Below, piece by piece: positions 47,252 to 59,142 of a stretch of DNA of 64,000 nt. The notes below the pieces were generated by a model. It worked only from the letters and a program-made list of their open reading frames with translations, was not told the DNA's origin and made no database searches. The DNA lies in the NCBI GenBank assembly GCA_028641055.1, contig CM054060.1, positions 62,339,371 through 62,403,370 of the forward strand, read 5' to 3'. Within the stretch, counting starts at the first letter, position 1, and the number at the start of each line of letters is the position of its first letter. The DNA comes from Alopecurus myosuroides (Eukaryota; Streptophyta; Magnoliopsida; Poales; Poaceae). Both the position numbers and the translations under genes were made by a program.

Positions 47252-50200
47252 ATGTTGATCCAGGACCCCCAGAATGCCCTCGGCCGTGGAGAGGATTGGG
47301 TCGAATGAACGACAAATACTTCATGGATTAGACCCAGGTAAGCAACATTTCCCCTTGAATTGGTGTTCTAGCTTGTAAGTAAGGCCGTATTTGAATTTTT
47401 TTAGCTTGAATAATTCCAATTTTTCTCCTCTGTCTGTGCCTAACTGCATCCGTATGTTTGAACTAAGCAGGATTGATCCTGCGCTGGCTTTCCGGTTGGC
47501 GGTTAGAATGGAAACTAGTGTGCTACGTGGTACTAAACCGCATTTTCTTCATTCGTATTTCTATCCGGTTATGATAGAAACAAACATTTGCTTCAGAGAT
47601 TTTCTCACTACCCTCCGTTCAGCCTATCTGTGGAGCAATGCCGATGCTTTTGAATTGAGTTACTTCAGCAGTACCGAGCAAAGATTTCTCCCACTAACTT
47701 GCGACGAGCATCTCGGGTTGTTTTTTATTCTGAATGCTGGCAGCCGTTTCGGTAAACTTCATATAGAAGTGCTTCAGCCACGCGCAGAAACAGTCAAGGG
47801 GAAGAGTGTTCGGAAATCATCTGTCTCTGCTCATAGGCAGCATCACGGGACTCCTTGTAGGTCGAGACCAAATAAAGCGAGTGGTTTGTGGAGCCACAAC
47901 ATGTCTGCTGCTGAATCTGCCGCCGGTGGTGCTGCTGCTTCTCCTGTACCTGCTATGGTCGTTGTAGAAGAAGATGCAGAACCTGACGAGGAAGTGCCTC
48001 AATATGATGATGAAGACGAGATGATGTACCCTGAACTGGTAGATAGAGCTAGTCAGCAAGCACTGGATTATGAATATCTGGAGGAGCCCATGAGACGAGC
48101 TAGGTTTGATCACACTAACGATGAAGAGGATGCAGAGAACGATGATAGCTTATTTTTGGATGAATACTATGGTGACGACGTTCCAACAATTGAGTGGAAC
48201 GGAGAGAATCCTGAGCTTACTGAAGGCACCATATTCCAATCGATGGTGGACTGTCGGAATGCAGTAACTACATATTGCATTCTTACTGAAAATTCGTATA
48301 AGATTAAAAGGAGTGAGCCAAGAAGGTTCACAGTTTATTGTCCATATGATAGGTGTATGTGGAGGTTGCATGCATCCCGTATGCTAAAGAGCAAACTGAT
48401 TCAGGTACTCCAAGTTGATTGATTATTTTATTTGAGATTATTGAGTAATGTTTCTTATCCCTTATTTTTTACCATTTCTTTTGTTTCAGATAGAGAAAAA
48501 CCCACACAAGCACACATGTCCACCTGGAGGGGGGGGAAGGCAAAATACAAACTAGCAAAAACTCGATGGGTGGCAGATGCAATATTGGATTGGCTAAGGG
48601 AAAAACCTGGTCTTGGTCCAACAACACTCCAAGGGAAGCTTTTTGAGAAGTATAAGATTGTAATTCCTTACATGAGGATTTTCAATGCTAAAGAAGTGGC
48701 TCTTGATAGGATTAATGGTCAATGGAATGAAAGTTTTCAGTTGCTTTACACCTTCAAAGCTGAAGTAGAGATGGCTAGTCCAGATAGTGTTGTAGAAATT
48801 GACAGGCATACAGTTCCATTCAAAATAAAAGGAAAGTCATTTGAGAAGGAGTGCTTCAGAAGGGTTTTTGTATGTTTCAAGGCTTGTTGGAAGAGGTTTC
48901 TTGATGGACGCAGACCTTATTTGGCTGTAGATGCTACCCATTTGACTGGAAGATGGAGAAGACAGCTAGTAGTAGCTTCTGCAGTTGATGGACACAACTG
49001 GCTATTCCCAGTTGCATTTGGTGTTTTGGAGGCAGAGTCCGAGGAAAGTTGGGTCTGGTTTCTGCAGCAGTTGGGCAACATTATAGGCACAGCCCCAGGT
49101 TTAGCTATACATACAGATGCTTGCAAATCTTTAGAGAGTGCAGTAGAAATGGTATTCCCTGGAGTGGAGCATAGGGAATGTATGCGACACCGAGCGCAAA
49201 ATTTTAAAAAGAAGTTCAAAGGAAAAGGTTTTTAATGAGAACTTATGGCCAGCATCATACACATGCAACGAAAGGAAGCATGAGCACCATTTGAGAGTGT
49301 TGTATGCTCAGAAGCATCCAGATGTGAAGGAGTATATGGATGCACATCATGGAAAGGTGTGGTCAAGAAGAAAATTCAACACCATATGCAAAGTAGACTA
49401 TGTGACCAATAATCTTGCAGAATGCTTCAATGCAAAGTTCAAGTCAGTGAAGGGTTATTTGGCTTGGCAATCATTTGACAAGATGAGGCAGATGACCATG
49501 ATAAAGATGGCTCTTCGCAAAAGAATTGCTGAAACACAATATGTTGGCCATGTTATACTCCCATCACTAATTAAGGCATTGCATCACAAGGCAAGAGTAC
49601 TGAAGATGAGATGCATTTGATCATCGACATACGAGGCTGAGGTAGCATACACTGACAGTAAAAAATAGGGAATGGAGGTATCCAGTGAACCTAGCCACTA
49701 GGAAATACAGTTGTAGGCAATGGCAGATTCGTGGGAAGCCATGCATACATGCTCTACATCTGATGAATCTGATTGGGGGTGAAGATGGTGAAGTTGATCA
49801 GTATTGCCTTGAGTATTGCTCTGTTGCTAAATTTAAGCATGCTTATTCTCACAATGTGCCTGCACTCGTGGGAAAATACCAATGGAACATAGTAGATCCA
49901 GGGTTCAAACTCCACTCTCCTTTACTGACTAGACCACCAGGAAGACCAAGAAAAAACAGGTACATTGCACGTGAAGAGGGTCGTGTACCAAAAAAGAGGG
50001 CGTGCAAAAAAAGTGGAATTCTGGGGCACATTTCTAGGCTTTGTTCCAATCCAGTGGATGCATCATTTAGAGAAGAGGACCGATGGACAGCAGCAAATGC
50101 ATAGGAGAATGCGTCAGCAAGGGAGACTAAAGATGGATGGGACCATGTAGCAGCAAATAAGTCTAAAGATGCACTCCTCGTTGAAACAACACCTTGGTAT

Positions 50201-50600
50201 GTGTGTGCATTCCCTTTTTATGCATTTTGTTCTCTTTTCTCCATATGTCGTATAACTTTATTTCTTAGCACTAGGATAAATGGAGGCATAGGGAAGAAAA
50301 GGTGTAGAGAGGAAGCTATAAGAAAAAGAAGAGGATAGATCCCAAGAAAATGAAGTTCAGTCATCGTCGGATGGCTTACAATTTGAATACATGGCTCTTG
50401 ATTGTTTCGAAGTTATAAGAGAAGAAGAGTACAAAGTAATTGTACCAGTTGTTCCTTTAAAGATTACTGAACACACAGATGACCGTCAACTTGTTGTCGA
50501 GTGCTCGCCGAGTGGAATTAATCCGTCGCCACCTCCACGGCCACAGCCCCAAGGGAAGATCAGAAGGAACAAGATGATTCCAAAGAGTACTCCCAGCTAG
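47252..50600 (+). pseudogene. Mutator-like (MULE) transposase gene, frameshifted
   Basis: Likely exons: a poorly defined first exon ending at 47337, 47471-48404, and 48490 to about 50104, with GT-AG introns; a frame at 50391-50600 may be the tail. Exon 2 starts with a PB1-like domain (ELSYFSSTEQRFLPLTCDEHLGLFF), then a Ser/Ala and acidic linker and the MuDR DNA-binding domain (GTIFQSMVDCRNAVTTYCIL). Exon 3 has the MULE DDE core: first Asp in LAVDATHLTG (48930), second in IHTDACKSLE (~49117), and C/H residues EHRECMRH; the late Glu-bearing NNLAECFNAKFK lies at ~49405-49440. A SWIM-type finger (YSCRQWQIRGKPCIHAL) has lost its first Cys, and the zinc knuckle (CKKSGILGHISRLC) one Cys. Frame breaks lie in an 8-G run at 48529-48536, near 49225, and at 49600-49680. 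It would catalyse Mutator transposition; this copy is dead or nearly so. Confidence 0.88.
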
Positions 50601-52029
50601 GGAAACCCGGAGCAAGACGGTGAAGCCATCTGCGCACACAAGGAGCAGGTCGAAGATTTGATTTTGAACTATGAATTTGAATTTGATGGATTTGTAGTTA
50701 GGTGTTTGTGTTGTCAACTTGAGATCTTGTGATAACTTATAAGTCTTAATAATATTGTTTGTGCTTTGGTATCATATATGAGGAAAAATGCATATTTGAA
50801 ACAAAGGTTGAATTTGAAGCAATATTTGAATTGGAACAAAATTATAATTTGAGCCAAAGTTGAAGTTGTACAAAAATTTCAAGTCTATTGCTCTTTAGTA
50901 CTTGTTTGAGCTAAAGTTGAACTTTCACCGACATTTGAACCCCAATATTTGAAGGTGACCAATCCGAAGGATAAACGTGCTACAAATGAGCTCTGAATCT
51001 AGGGTAATGAGCCCTATTTGTAATCAAGTTTTTTTTCGACCTTCTCTAAATGAGCCAATATTTTTTAGGTGACACCTATTCCATCTAAATAGCGTCCAAC
51101 CGAAGTCTCACTATTTATTGAAATATTTTCCGCATTATTTTTTATTTTTTGGAAAAAATATTTTTAATTGAAAACCACCAAAACACACGTTTGAGATATA
51201 AAAATGTAAAAGTAAGTTCAGAACTGTCTTATTCACTCCAAGAGGAAGCATTGGTGATATTTTTATTGATTTGAATTTTTGGAAGACGAAAACCCTGCTT
51301 CACTCTCCATCGAACTCTGAACAGGTCTATACACGATTGCTCATTTGTGAGAAGCCTTTTTCATGAAAATGTCTTGACACCGAGTTTATATTTTTTTTCT
51401 CATAACCATGTCACATATGACGGCTATGTGAGGTCGCCGTGCATTTTTTTTGTTTAAATTAGTTATGGTCATTTGAACCCAATTTTGATGGCTCGCTTGT
51501 GAAAATAATTTGTCTTGAAAATGTTCCTATAGCATGTTTATATATTTTTTCTAGTGACTATATCTTATAAGCTACAAACTACGTTTCGTTTCTATTTTTT
51601 ATTTTTTTTGAATTAGTTATGATCATTTGAAGTTCTTTCATACCCTAATAACCCCAAAACCCCGATAACCTTGTAACCCCAAAACCCTAGCGCCGAACGT
51701 CAGCCATCCAATCATACCCTACCGCCAATACCAGCCGTAAGATCTGGCCTTCTAGAAGAAATTCTGGGGACAGGCCCACGCGCCGTCTCCGCGCCGTAGG
51801 ATGGCATCGACGGTTGAGATCAGATTTCATTCTTCTAGAAGGGAGGGCGAACCATAGGAGGTTGGTTCTAAATCCTGATTGGTCTCGCTATTGTATTCCA
51901 ATGACACATCAACACAGTCACACAGTAGCCCGTGCCCTCCTCCACCCATCGACACAGCCACACAACAGCCCGTGCTTGCCTCCCATTTGGATCTTGGCGA
52001 CAGAGCAGTTCTTCTTCCTTTCCGGTAAA
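50601..52029. other. Intergenic; no gene seen
   Basis: AT-rich with recurring 'tttgaa' words at 50780-50960. A GC-richer leader-like stretch from 51650 contains 'aaccctaa', 'aaaacccc' and 'aaaccctag' telobox-like words at 51637-51690, just upstream of the GRF gene. The right terminal repeat of the MULE should lie in this interval but was not identified. Confidence 0.4.
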
Positions 52030-52555
52030 ATGTCGACCTCCACTTCATCCTCCCGCCCCTCGTGGCCTACATATGGTCCAGTGTCGATGCAGTGGTGTCC
52101 GGACTGCCCATGCACCGCGCCATTGAAGCGGTGGACTTCGAAGGAGGAGAAAAATGGCAAATTTGGGCGCGAGTTCGTCAGATGCGAGAGCAGGACAAAG
52201 GGGCAGGTAGATCCTTGTTCCTCTCGCATTCTTTAGCTCTGAATTTTTCGTTTCCAGATCTTGGTTCTCTTCTTTCATCCACGGAGTTGAGATTTATGCT
52301 TCATTATTTTGTTTTCAGATCGTGAAAAAATGGAATCATTTCGAGTGGATGGATGAGTATTTGGAGAGGCTTCAAAGGGAGGTCTTGATTGGTTTAAAGG
52401 GGGATCCAACCCTTGAGCTCAATCTACCTCCATCTGTGAAGAACATGGGGAATGCAGAGTTGAAGGGTGCTCCGACAGTGGGGGATGCAGATCTGAAGAG
52501 TAAATTGAAGAAGATGAACAAGAACTTGAAGCAGATGATTCAAGTGATGCAATAA
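52030..52555 (+). CDS. Small GRF-type zinc-finger protein
   Basis: Two exons, 52030-52206 and 52319-52555, separated by a 112-bp GT-AG intron in phase 0, encode 137 aa. The ATG at 52030 begins a Ser-rich N-terminus (MSTSTSSSRPSW) directly before the finger. Residues 22-52 form a zf-GRF-like motif: CPDCPC..., a basic stretch with GREFVRCESR and the final Cys; the fourth ligand is not obvious. Exon 2 continues KKWNHFEWMDEYLERLQRE and ends with a Lys-rich helix (KSKLKKMNKNLKQMIQVM) that could form a coiled coil. GRF fingers bind single-stranded nucleic acid in several DNA-repair enzymes; many plant genomes carry tiny stand-alone GRF proteins of unknown role. The frame is open. It lies 2 kb after the MULE gene on the same strand; whether it belongs to that element is not known. 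Confidence 0.72.
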
Positions 52556-53575
52556 GCAAATATGATAGCTTTAGGCTTTTATTTTTTCATTGTTGTTGTA
52601 TGATTTGTTTTTCTTCTGGTCAACCCTCATTAGAGATGTTCTGTATTGTGAACTGTCTATTAAGTCCATGTCATGAAAACTTAATTCGATGGATTTCAAT
52701 GCACACCTCTCGAGATCATCTAAGTTTGTTTGTTACCTAGTTTTTTAGTTGACCAGATTACAGTTAGCACTACTTGTGCATCACAAATACCTCGAGATCA
52801 TCTCTTCTTCCGAGGAACACTCTCTTCGGTTCAGTTTAGCTTCAGTTGGTTACACCGAGTTCTATGAAAAATCCACAAACACGCGATGCTTTGCTTTTTT
52901 TTAACGATTCAAAGAGATTTCATTTATTTGAGGGTTGATTGCCCATCCTATTCTATTTGCTGGAGGTGATAGTAAAATACAAAGTGTTCACAAAATGCAA
53001 AGAGTTTTAAGAATGCCAAAAAAAAGAAGGGGTAGAATATTATTTTTCTTTTTTTTCCACAAGTTAGTTGTCATGCACGTGCACAAAAATGAGTTATTTT
53101 TTCTACTAGTTTGATATCTAACCTTATTTAGTTCACAAATATGTTTTGATTTTCTGTCATTATCTCACCATACACAGACCTAGTTCATAAATTTCTCTTG
53201 CTTACTTTTAGTTTGGGTTCTTTTATTTTTCACAAACTAGTGTAACTACTAGTTCTAATATAGGAAAGAAAAGATAAAAAAAGGTTGTGTCTACTCTAAA
53301 AGGTTGCGTTGTATGTGCTCTTAGTCGTGCCTTAACTTGGGGAAAACCACTTGGAAATAATATGAATACAAATAAAAAATAACACATCACGCACGGCCAA
53401 CGATAAATAACGTAGATATGGAATTCTTAGATCCCTACATAGTACGGGGAACACACGATATACGGTACATAGCATGGTACACTAGCTAGGGCCGGTAACA
53501 CTACGGGCGCGCAACACCAACACCGTATGGACTTCACTCCTCCTTTCCGCCGTACTCTGGGGGAACTTTCCCATC
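52556..53575. other. Intergenic; no gene seen
   Basis: AT-rich. The word 'cctcgagatcat' and close relatives recur at about 52707 and 52790. No transposon ends recognised. Confidence 0.4.
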
Positions 53576-54034
53576 TAGAAGAGTACCAGAATAGAGTCTT
53601 CTGTCCCCCGAACTAGGGTTTTGGATGGCGGAGGATGTCGGACGCGTTTGTGAAAAAATCCTCCGTGTTTCTTCCATTTTAGGCCAAGGAGGTATTTATG
53701 GGCGAAGAGGCGACGCGAGGTGGTGCCCGAGGGCACGAGATGACCCCCAGGCGAGACCAAAGGGAGGGGGTCACGTCTGGCATCCTCTCTGTGTATCCTT
53801 CTAGCTCCGGGAGTCTCCTAGTGAATAAAAATCCTCAAAAAAATTCAGATCATTTCGAGCTCTTTCATTTTGGACCTTTTGTGCAATACACAGACAAAAT
53901 AAAACGAAACTGGCACTGGGCGCTGGATTAATATGTTAGTCCAATAAATGATAGAAATCATAAAGAAACATGGGAACATATGTAGAAAACACATCATGGA
54001 GCATGAAAAATAATAGTAACGTTTGAGACCTATT
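53576..54034 (-). repeat. gypsy LTR fragment related to LTR at 36.4-38.5 kb
   Basis: Aligns with 38080-38549 over its length, including 'gggttttggatgg', the TATA-side 'ggtatttatgggc', 'ggtgcccgagggcacgagat' and 'gcactgggc(a/g)ctggatta'. The LTR terminus corresponding to TGATACGTCTC has decayed to TAATAGGTCTC. Only the 5' part of the LTR is present and no purine tract of the same type follows, so it is a broken solo LTR. Confidence 0.75.
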
Positions 54035-55330
54035 AGTATCTTACACTCCCTTATGTAAAGACTTGCAAACTAGGTTTCAGGTTTATGTCACTATGACAAC
54101 CCTCTATAAGAAAACCAGTACATAATATTTCTATAGGCCCATAAAGGTGAAGTGTCATGTTGTTGATGTTCACACAACACAACTAGAGAAATAACACCAC
54201 AACTTAAATATCAAACCATCAAATGTTACCCAACCAAACATGACTACTCATAACAAGAATTCTCCCTGGTCCTCAAGAAATAAAATAACTACTAACGAGA
54301 CATCTAGTGGATCATAATCAGATGTGATACAATAGTGGATAACAATCTGGTCATAACAAGCATTCACCGGTAAAACTCACAAACATCAACTAAAACAAGG
54401 TAATCAGCACCGCTAAAGAGATCCCAAAGAAAATCTCAAGATACAACCCTAATTGTTAAAACTAGATGAGATGGAATGTAGTGGATGATGGTGCTGATTG
54501 TGGAGATGATGTTGATGAGGATCCTGATGATGCCCGACGTGATGACGGTGAAGATTTTCCCCTCCGAGAGGGAGTTTCCCTAGCAGATCTTGCATGTCAG
54601 GAAGGTCTTTCTCTCTCTCTCTTTATCGTTTCCACCGTGAGACAGTGGTGGAAATTTTTTACGAAGTGGCTCCCCGATGTTTTTAGGTCAAGGGGGTTAA
54701 GTACGCCAAAGGGGAGTCAAAGGCGTGGCCCACAACCACTAGATGATGCCTAGACTAGGCTGGGGCATACCCTCAAAACTGAGCTAGCTAAACATGACCT
54801 CATGTTTATGAAGTGAAATGCCAGATTATAAATAATACGAATGACGTGGGCATACCCTTTCGGGTACCCACTATTGGTATACTGGGTGCAGCGCAGCTTA
54901 AGACTCACTTGGCGGCCCATCAATACTCGTGAAGCCCACATAGCTGCTAGCAATCACTTGGAGTACAAGACAAGGACTCGAATTCGCAGTCTACTAGGAC
55001 TCATGTAAACCTTATCTGGCTACCTATATAAAGTCATGAGGGTGGAGAGAAAGACGGGAAATCAGAGAGAGAGAATAGAAATGCCACAACTAGATAACAA
55101 CCCTAGATCAGATACAAGCCAGATCCAATCTGCGCCGCGCCCCATGTAATCTCTTTCATCTTGCTGGAATAACAATCAGACAGGCAGGAGTAGAGGTGTT
55201 ATCTTCTTCGAATAGCTCTGAACTTGGGTAAATCTTGCCCCGAGTCATCTCAAGCCAAGTAGTCCACCAGCGCCTTCTCCCTTACGAAACCCTAGGTCCC
55301 TCGCCATAGGGATTGTTTTTTTTGACATAC
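54035..55330 (+). repeat. Unassigned LTR-like fragments
   Basis: 54035-54760 is A-rich and then contains acidic-coding-like and CT-repeat sequence (ctctctctctc near 54609) with no recognised gene. 54950-55330 looks like a gypsy LTR promoter region on the plus strand: TATA-like 'ctatataaagtcatgag' at 55023-55039, then a leader with 'cccatgtaatctc' and 'ggaataacaatcagacagg'. No second LTR in the window. Confidence 0.4.
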
Positions 55331-55600
55331 ATGGGGATTGTTGAGGTCACATCCTCTTCAACGAACATGAAGCATCCGTAGGTACTCAACAAACAGTAAA
55401 CCATTCTAAAAATTGTTCTTTTTTAATAGAACTTCATATCACTTGTTACTATCACACTACTATTGATGTTGTTACTTTACTACTGTTGTTACTATCACAA
55501 TACTGCTACCATCATATACGTTTGCTACTAATAAATTGTGTCAAGCAAGTTTCTTTCCAGGTGCAGTTAAATTAACAAATCAACTGTTAAGACATATAAA
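55331..55600. other. Intergenic AT-rich DNA
   Basis: 'ttactactgttgttactatcacaa' type words are repeated near 55440-55510. Nothing else recognised. Confidence 0.4.
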
Positions 55601-57095
55601 TATTCTTTGACTCCGCTTGTGTCGAATCAGTATATTGGGTTGCACTTACCCTCAAAGATTTTTGTGACCCACTATATTTGTGGGTCATTAGTGCCACACT
55701 TGGTTGACAAAGAAATATCAAATTTCCAATATGTCGATGAAATTATATTGTTTGTTCAGGATGAACCGGAACGGGTCAGGAATCTGAATTTGTTGTTATA
55801 CTTCTTTTAAGAAATGTGAGGACTTATAACCAATTACATGAAAAGTGAGGTCATGATGGTTCTGCATCATACTTAAAATAGTTTTTTATGCTTACATGCT
55901 GGACTTTCATTTGGGAACTTGGCCCATGAACGTGTTGTGGCACTAGGTCACATTTTGCTGATTTTATTCCTTTGAAAGAGAAATTTGGAAATCATTTGGA
56001 AGGTTGGATGGGGAACAAGGCTTCACTTGGAGGGAGATACATTCTCATAAAATCATCCCTTGGGAACTATGTTATTTATCACATGTCAATGTACCCCCTA
56101 CATGATACCTTTGTGGAAGAATTAACTAAGATCAGGAGAAGGTTCTTCTCGCAAGGAGGGGGCATCAACAAAGAAATACCATACTGTGAAATGGTTTGTT
56201 ATCAACACGAAAAAATCAAAAGGGGGATTGGGCATTAAAAGTACCAAGCAATTCAATAGGAGCTTACTGTGTAAACAGTGGCGGAGATTGGAGAGTGAGG
56301 AAGGTTTGTGGCAAAATTTGGTAAATGAAAAATATAAGACCATTCATGAGATTTCGGGGGAGGGAGGGGGTTCAGTGCAAACAAAGTTAAAGAATTTTTT
56401 TTCTCAAAGTTAAACATTTATATATGCATATGCAAGGGAGAGTGATGGTGGTGAATGGAGGCAGAGAAACTGACTTCTGGAAGGATTCTTGGTGTGGAAC
56501 AATTCCTTTCTTTTAGTTGTACCCTCATTTATTTGAAATTTGTTCAACACAATTTGTCTCAGTGAGAGATATGCATGAAAAGGCTGGCAATTGACATTTC
56601 AGAGATGGCTTGATGCTCCTTTGCAGCAACATGTTAATATACTGAGAACCTATTTAATGACTGGGACTCTTGGAGATGGTCTTGATAGACCTGAATGGAA
56701 ACTCACAAAATCTAGGAAATTCTCAGTAAAATCGATGTACAAAAGACTCCCTGCTCCATCAATGGACAGATCCTTTTCTCAACTCTGGAAATCAAAGCTA
56801 CCCCTCAAAATCAAAATATGGCTTTGGCTATTTTAGCATAATGCCATTGCAACAAAAGATAATAAGAAGAAAGTGGATTGGGGATTATTCTTGCAGGTTT
56901 CGTCCTGCAAATGAATCCATCTCTCACATGTTTTTTTATTGCCCTGCTGCTATTTAAATGTGGGGTGCCATTGGATCTGCTATTCGTATAATTGCTAAAT
57001 ACCTTCCCGTGGGCACCAACATTCATATAATTGGAATCACTCCTTTTGCTGGGCGATTTAGAAAACTAGAAACCGTGCTTGTTTTGAGAAGAAAA
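55601..57095 (+). pseudogene. LINE (L1-type) ORF2 remnant: RT C-terminus and zf-RVT
   Basis: Plus-strand fragments in order: FQYVDEIILFVQDEPERVRNLN (the RT box normally YADD, here YVDE), KFGNHLEGWMGNKASLGGRY (the typical 'L..W..+.LS.AGR' block after RT), KKSKGGLGIKSTKQFNRSLL, DFWKDSW, WKLTKSRKFSVKSMYKRL, and LWKSKLPLKIKIWLW followed by a zinc-binding SHMF.CPAA block in another frame. This is the RT thumb and reverse-transcriptase zinc-binding region of plant L1-type LINEs. There are at least three frame changes and several stops, and the endonuclease and first half of RT are absent, in line with 5' truncation. No poly-A tail was found. Confidence 0.8.
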
Positions 57096-58158
57096 TGATC
57101 TCTTCACATGTCGAACTCATCTGTTATATGTGCTCTTTCATTCGATACTGGGGAGTTTTGTACAAAGGTGGGGATAAACAGGAGATGGGGGAAGGTACAT
57201 CAAGGATTCATGAAGTTGTTGCTCGCGCCCATGATCGTGCTCAGAAGAGTAGACTGCACATTGAAGCTCATGACTGTTACACACAATAGCAAAACAACGA
57301 TGAAATTAAGAAAGATCGAACCAACGGGGACACGAGATTTTAACGTGGAAAACCCTTCCAACAAGGAAGAGAAAAAACCACGGGCACCAGCCAGCAATAC
57401 TTCACTATTTCGGGGTGAGGTTACAAAGGCGCCGAGATTTACAATATGTGGCTTATCCCGTACGGCGGCTTACAAGAGGTATATAAAGGCGGTCCTGGCC
57501 TAATTAGGTCGGTAACGGTGAATCCAACTCTGACTCGGTAACAACTCGTACCGTACCGCGGGGCCTCGCGTAGCGGAGGCCGAACTTTCCTTTATTTTCA
57601 TATGAATTTGGATCACCATAAAATAACAATGACGAAGATACTGAGATGGAAGACATATGAAGAGGGTGGAAGGAGTACTGAAGCAAAGTCAAGGAATGGA
57701 TGTTTTTAAAGCTGATCGGTTCAGTTTTTTTTCTAAACTAGGTTGTCTTTGCTGGCTACGCTAGGGTATTATTTGTCGTGTGTTTAAAACATCTCTCCTC
57801 TGTAGAGTTGTTGTCACCATAGCATGTGCCGGAAAACTCCCCCCTTATTATACGTAATACTGCTAGGTTGAACTTGTTTTTTCAGTTTTATCTTTAAATA
57901 GGATGTTGTGGACAAAAAATCTTGTTCTGCTATCTGCTGATAATGGAACCTTGCTTCCCTTGGGAGTCATATGCAATTAATAGAAAAAGGGTTATTTAAC
58001 AGGGTGCCCTTAGTTGGCACCACGACCTCAGTTTTACCCCTAGCGCCGAATCGACCTCAGTTTTGCCCCTAGTCAGTGCGCAAGGATTCCTTTCGCTGCT
58101 CCCATCGTTACTTTCTGCCCCCGTTAGGATCCTGACATGTGGGACCCATCATAGAACC
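57096..58158. other. Unassigned repeat-like and intergenic DNA
   Basis: 57280-57560 contains 'cgagattttaacgtggaaaa' and 'ggtatataaaggcgg', which resembles the promoter side of a retrotransposon LTR, but no partner was found. 57600-58158 has no gene. Confidence 0.35.
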
Positions 58159-58275
58159 GTTGGCGCGGCCTGTGGACCCCAGCTGTTGAGCGTTGACGCG
58201 GCTTGTGTGCCCCAGTTGTTGACGGTTGGCGCTGCATGTGGGCCCCACCTGTTGACCGTTGCTTGCGGCCCAATG
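58159..58275 (+). repeat. 33-bp minisatellite, about 3.5 copies
   Basis: Units start at 58159, 58192, 58225 and 58258 with gttg(g/a)cgc; each carries a '(g)tg...ccccag(c/t)tgttga' core. As 33 is a multiple of three, the plus frame shows an 11-residue repeat (VGAACGPQLLS type). The core 'gtgggccccacctgt' is common upstream of grass genes, so a non-coding origin is likelier. Confidence 0.85.
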
Positions 58276-58278
58276 TCA

Positions 58279-58347
58279 ACATGCAGACTACATATTATCC
58301 ATTTATATTTATTAATCACTACATGCAGACTACATATTATCCATTTA
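58279..58347 (+). repeat. 27-bp direct repeat, 42-bp period
   Basis: 'acatgcagactacatatt' and its following nine bases occur at 58279-58305 and again, identical, at 58321-58347. Confidence 0.9.
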
Positions 58348-58705
58348 TTAAACCATCAAATTATCCGTATTAATAATATAAAATATATACTGTGATCAAC
58401 TCTAATTTGTATATTATCTTAGAAAACATAATGCATCACATCTCTTATATATAAATTTTGTTTACAATATGCAGATTTTAAAGCGATAATTATAAAGGAT
58501 AAAACTTCTAAACAGTGGGTACATTTGGAAAAATATAAGAACATAACTTTATATATAATTAAACATACTTAGAAAGGATAACTGGCCCCACTTTACATAT
58601 ATTCAGTGGGGCCCGAGAAACATTACATTTAACTAAGAAAAAAAGGCCTAGCCCTAACTGCTCCCGCTCTGCATGCGGGAGCCCTTCCCGCCCTCCGGCG
58701 CCGCC
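58348..58705. other. AT-rich intergenic DNA
   Basis: AT-rich to about 58600, then GC-rich 3' flank of the coiled-coil gene. No feature recognised. Confidence 0.4.
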
Positions 58706-59142
58706 CTACTTCCACCACTCCGCCGCCCGGATCTCCATCTCCTGCTTGATCCGGGCGCGGCGGTTCTCCGCCCGCATCCTCTCCTCCTGCACCTCAATGG
58801 ACCGCTTGATGCTGGCCCGGAAAGTCTTCGCCTCCTCCTTCGCCTCCTTCTTCTCCTGCGCCTTCAACTCCTTCTTCTCCAGCCGCTCCAGTCTCTTGAG
58901 GCGGCGGTTCGTCTTGGGGGAGATGTCCAACGTCTTGGTGGCGGTGGAAGGGACGGGGCGGTGGACGAAGGGAGGCGTCGGCGATCGCTTACGTTTGGGA
59001 GAGTCGTCGACGGGAAGCTCGATGGGCAGGACGTCCAACTCCGCCTCAGGCCACTCGACCTCGTACCAAGGCAGATCCTTGGGGTGGTTGTCCTCGTCGG
59101 AGACCGACTCCGGGCTTGAAGGGAGAGAGAGTAGGAAGACAT
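58706..59142 (-). pseudogene. Small Lys/Glu-rich coiled-coil protein gene, probable 2-bp frameshift
   Basis: A minus-strand frame from 59142 begins MSSYSLS, while the conserved-looking body lies in another frame: ESVSDEDNHPKDLPWYEVEW, ELPVDDSPKRKRSPTPPFVH, then from about residue 75 a long highly charged helix (RRLKRLERLEKKELKAQEKK...) to the stop at 58706. The switch falls in the CT-repeat at 59121-59132, where two extra bases would account for it; without them the gene would encode about 144 aa. The basic cluster PKRKR could be a nuclear localisation signal. I do not recognise a named family; the composition suggests a nucleic-acid-associated or structural protein. An assembly or sequencing error in the repeat is a simple alternative. 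No intron seen. Confidence 0.55.

Noticed and set aside
52045..52278. Minus-strand and alternate-frame open frames over the GRF gene
   Set aside because: They are shadows of the plus-strand GRF exon, which has clean splice sites and a recognisable Cys pattern.
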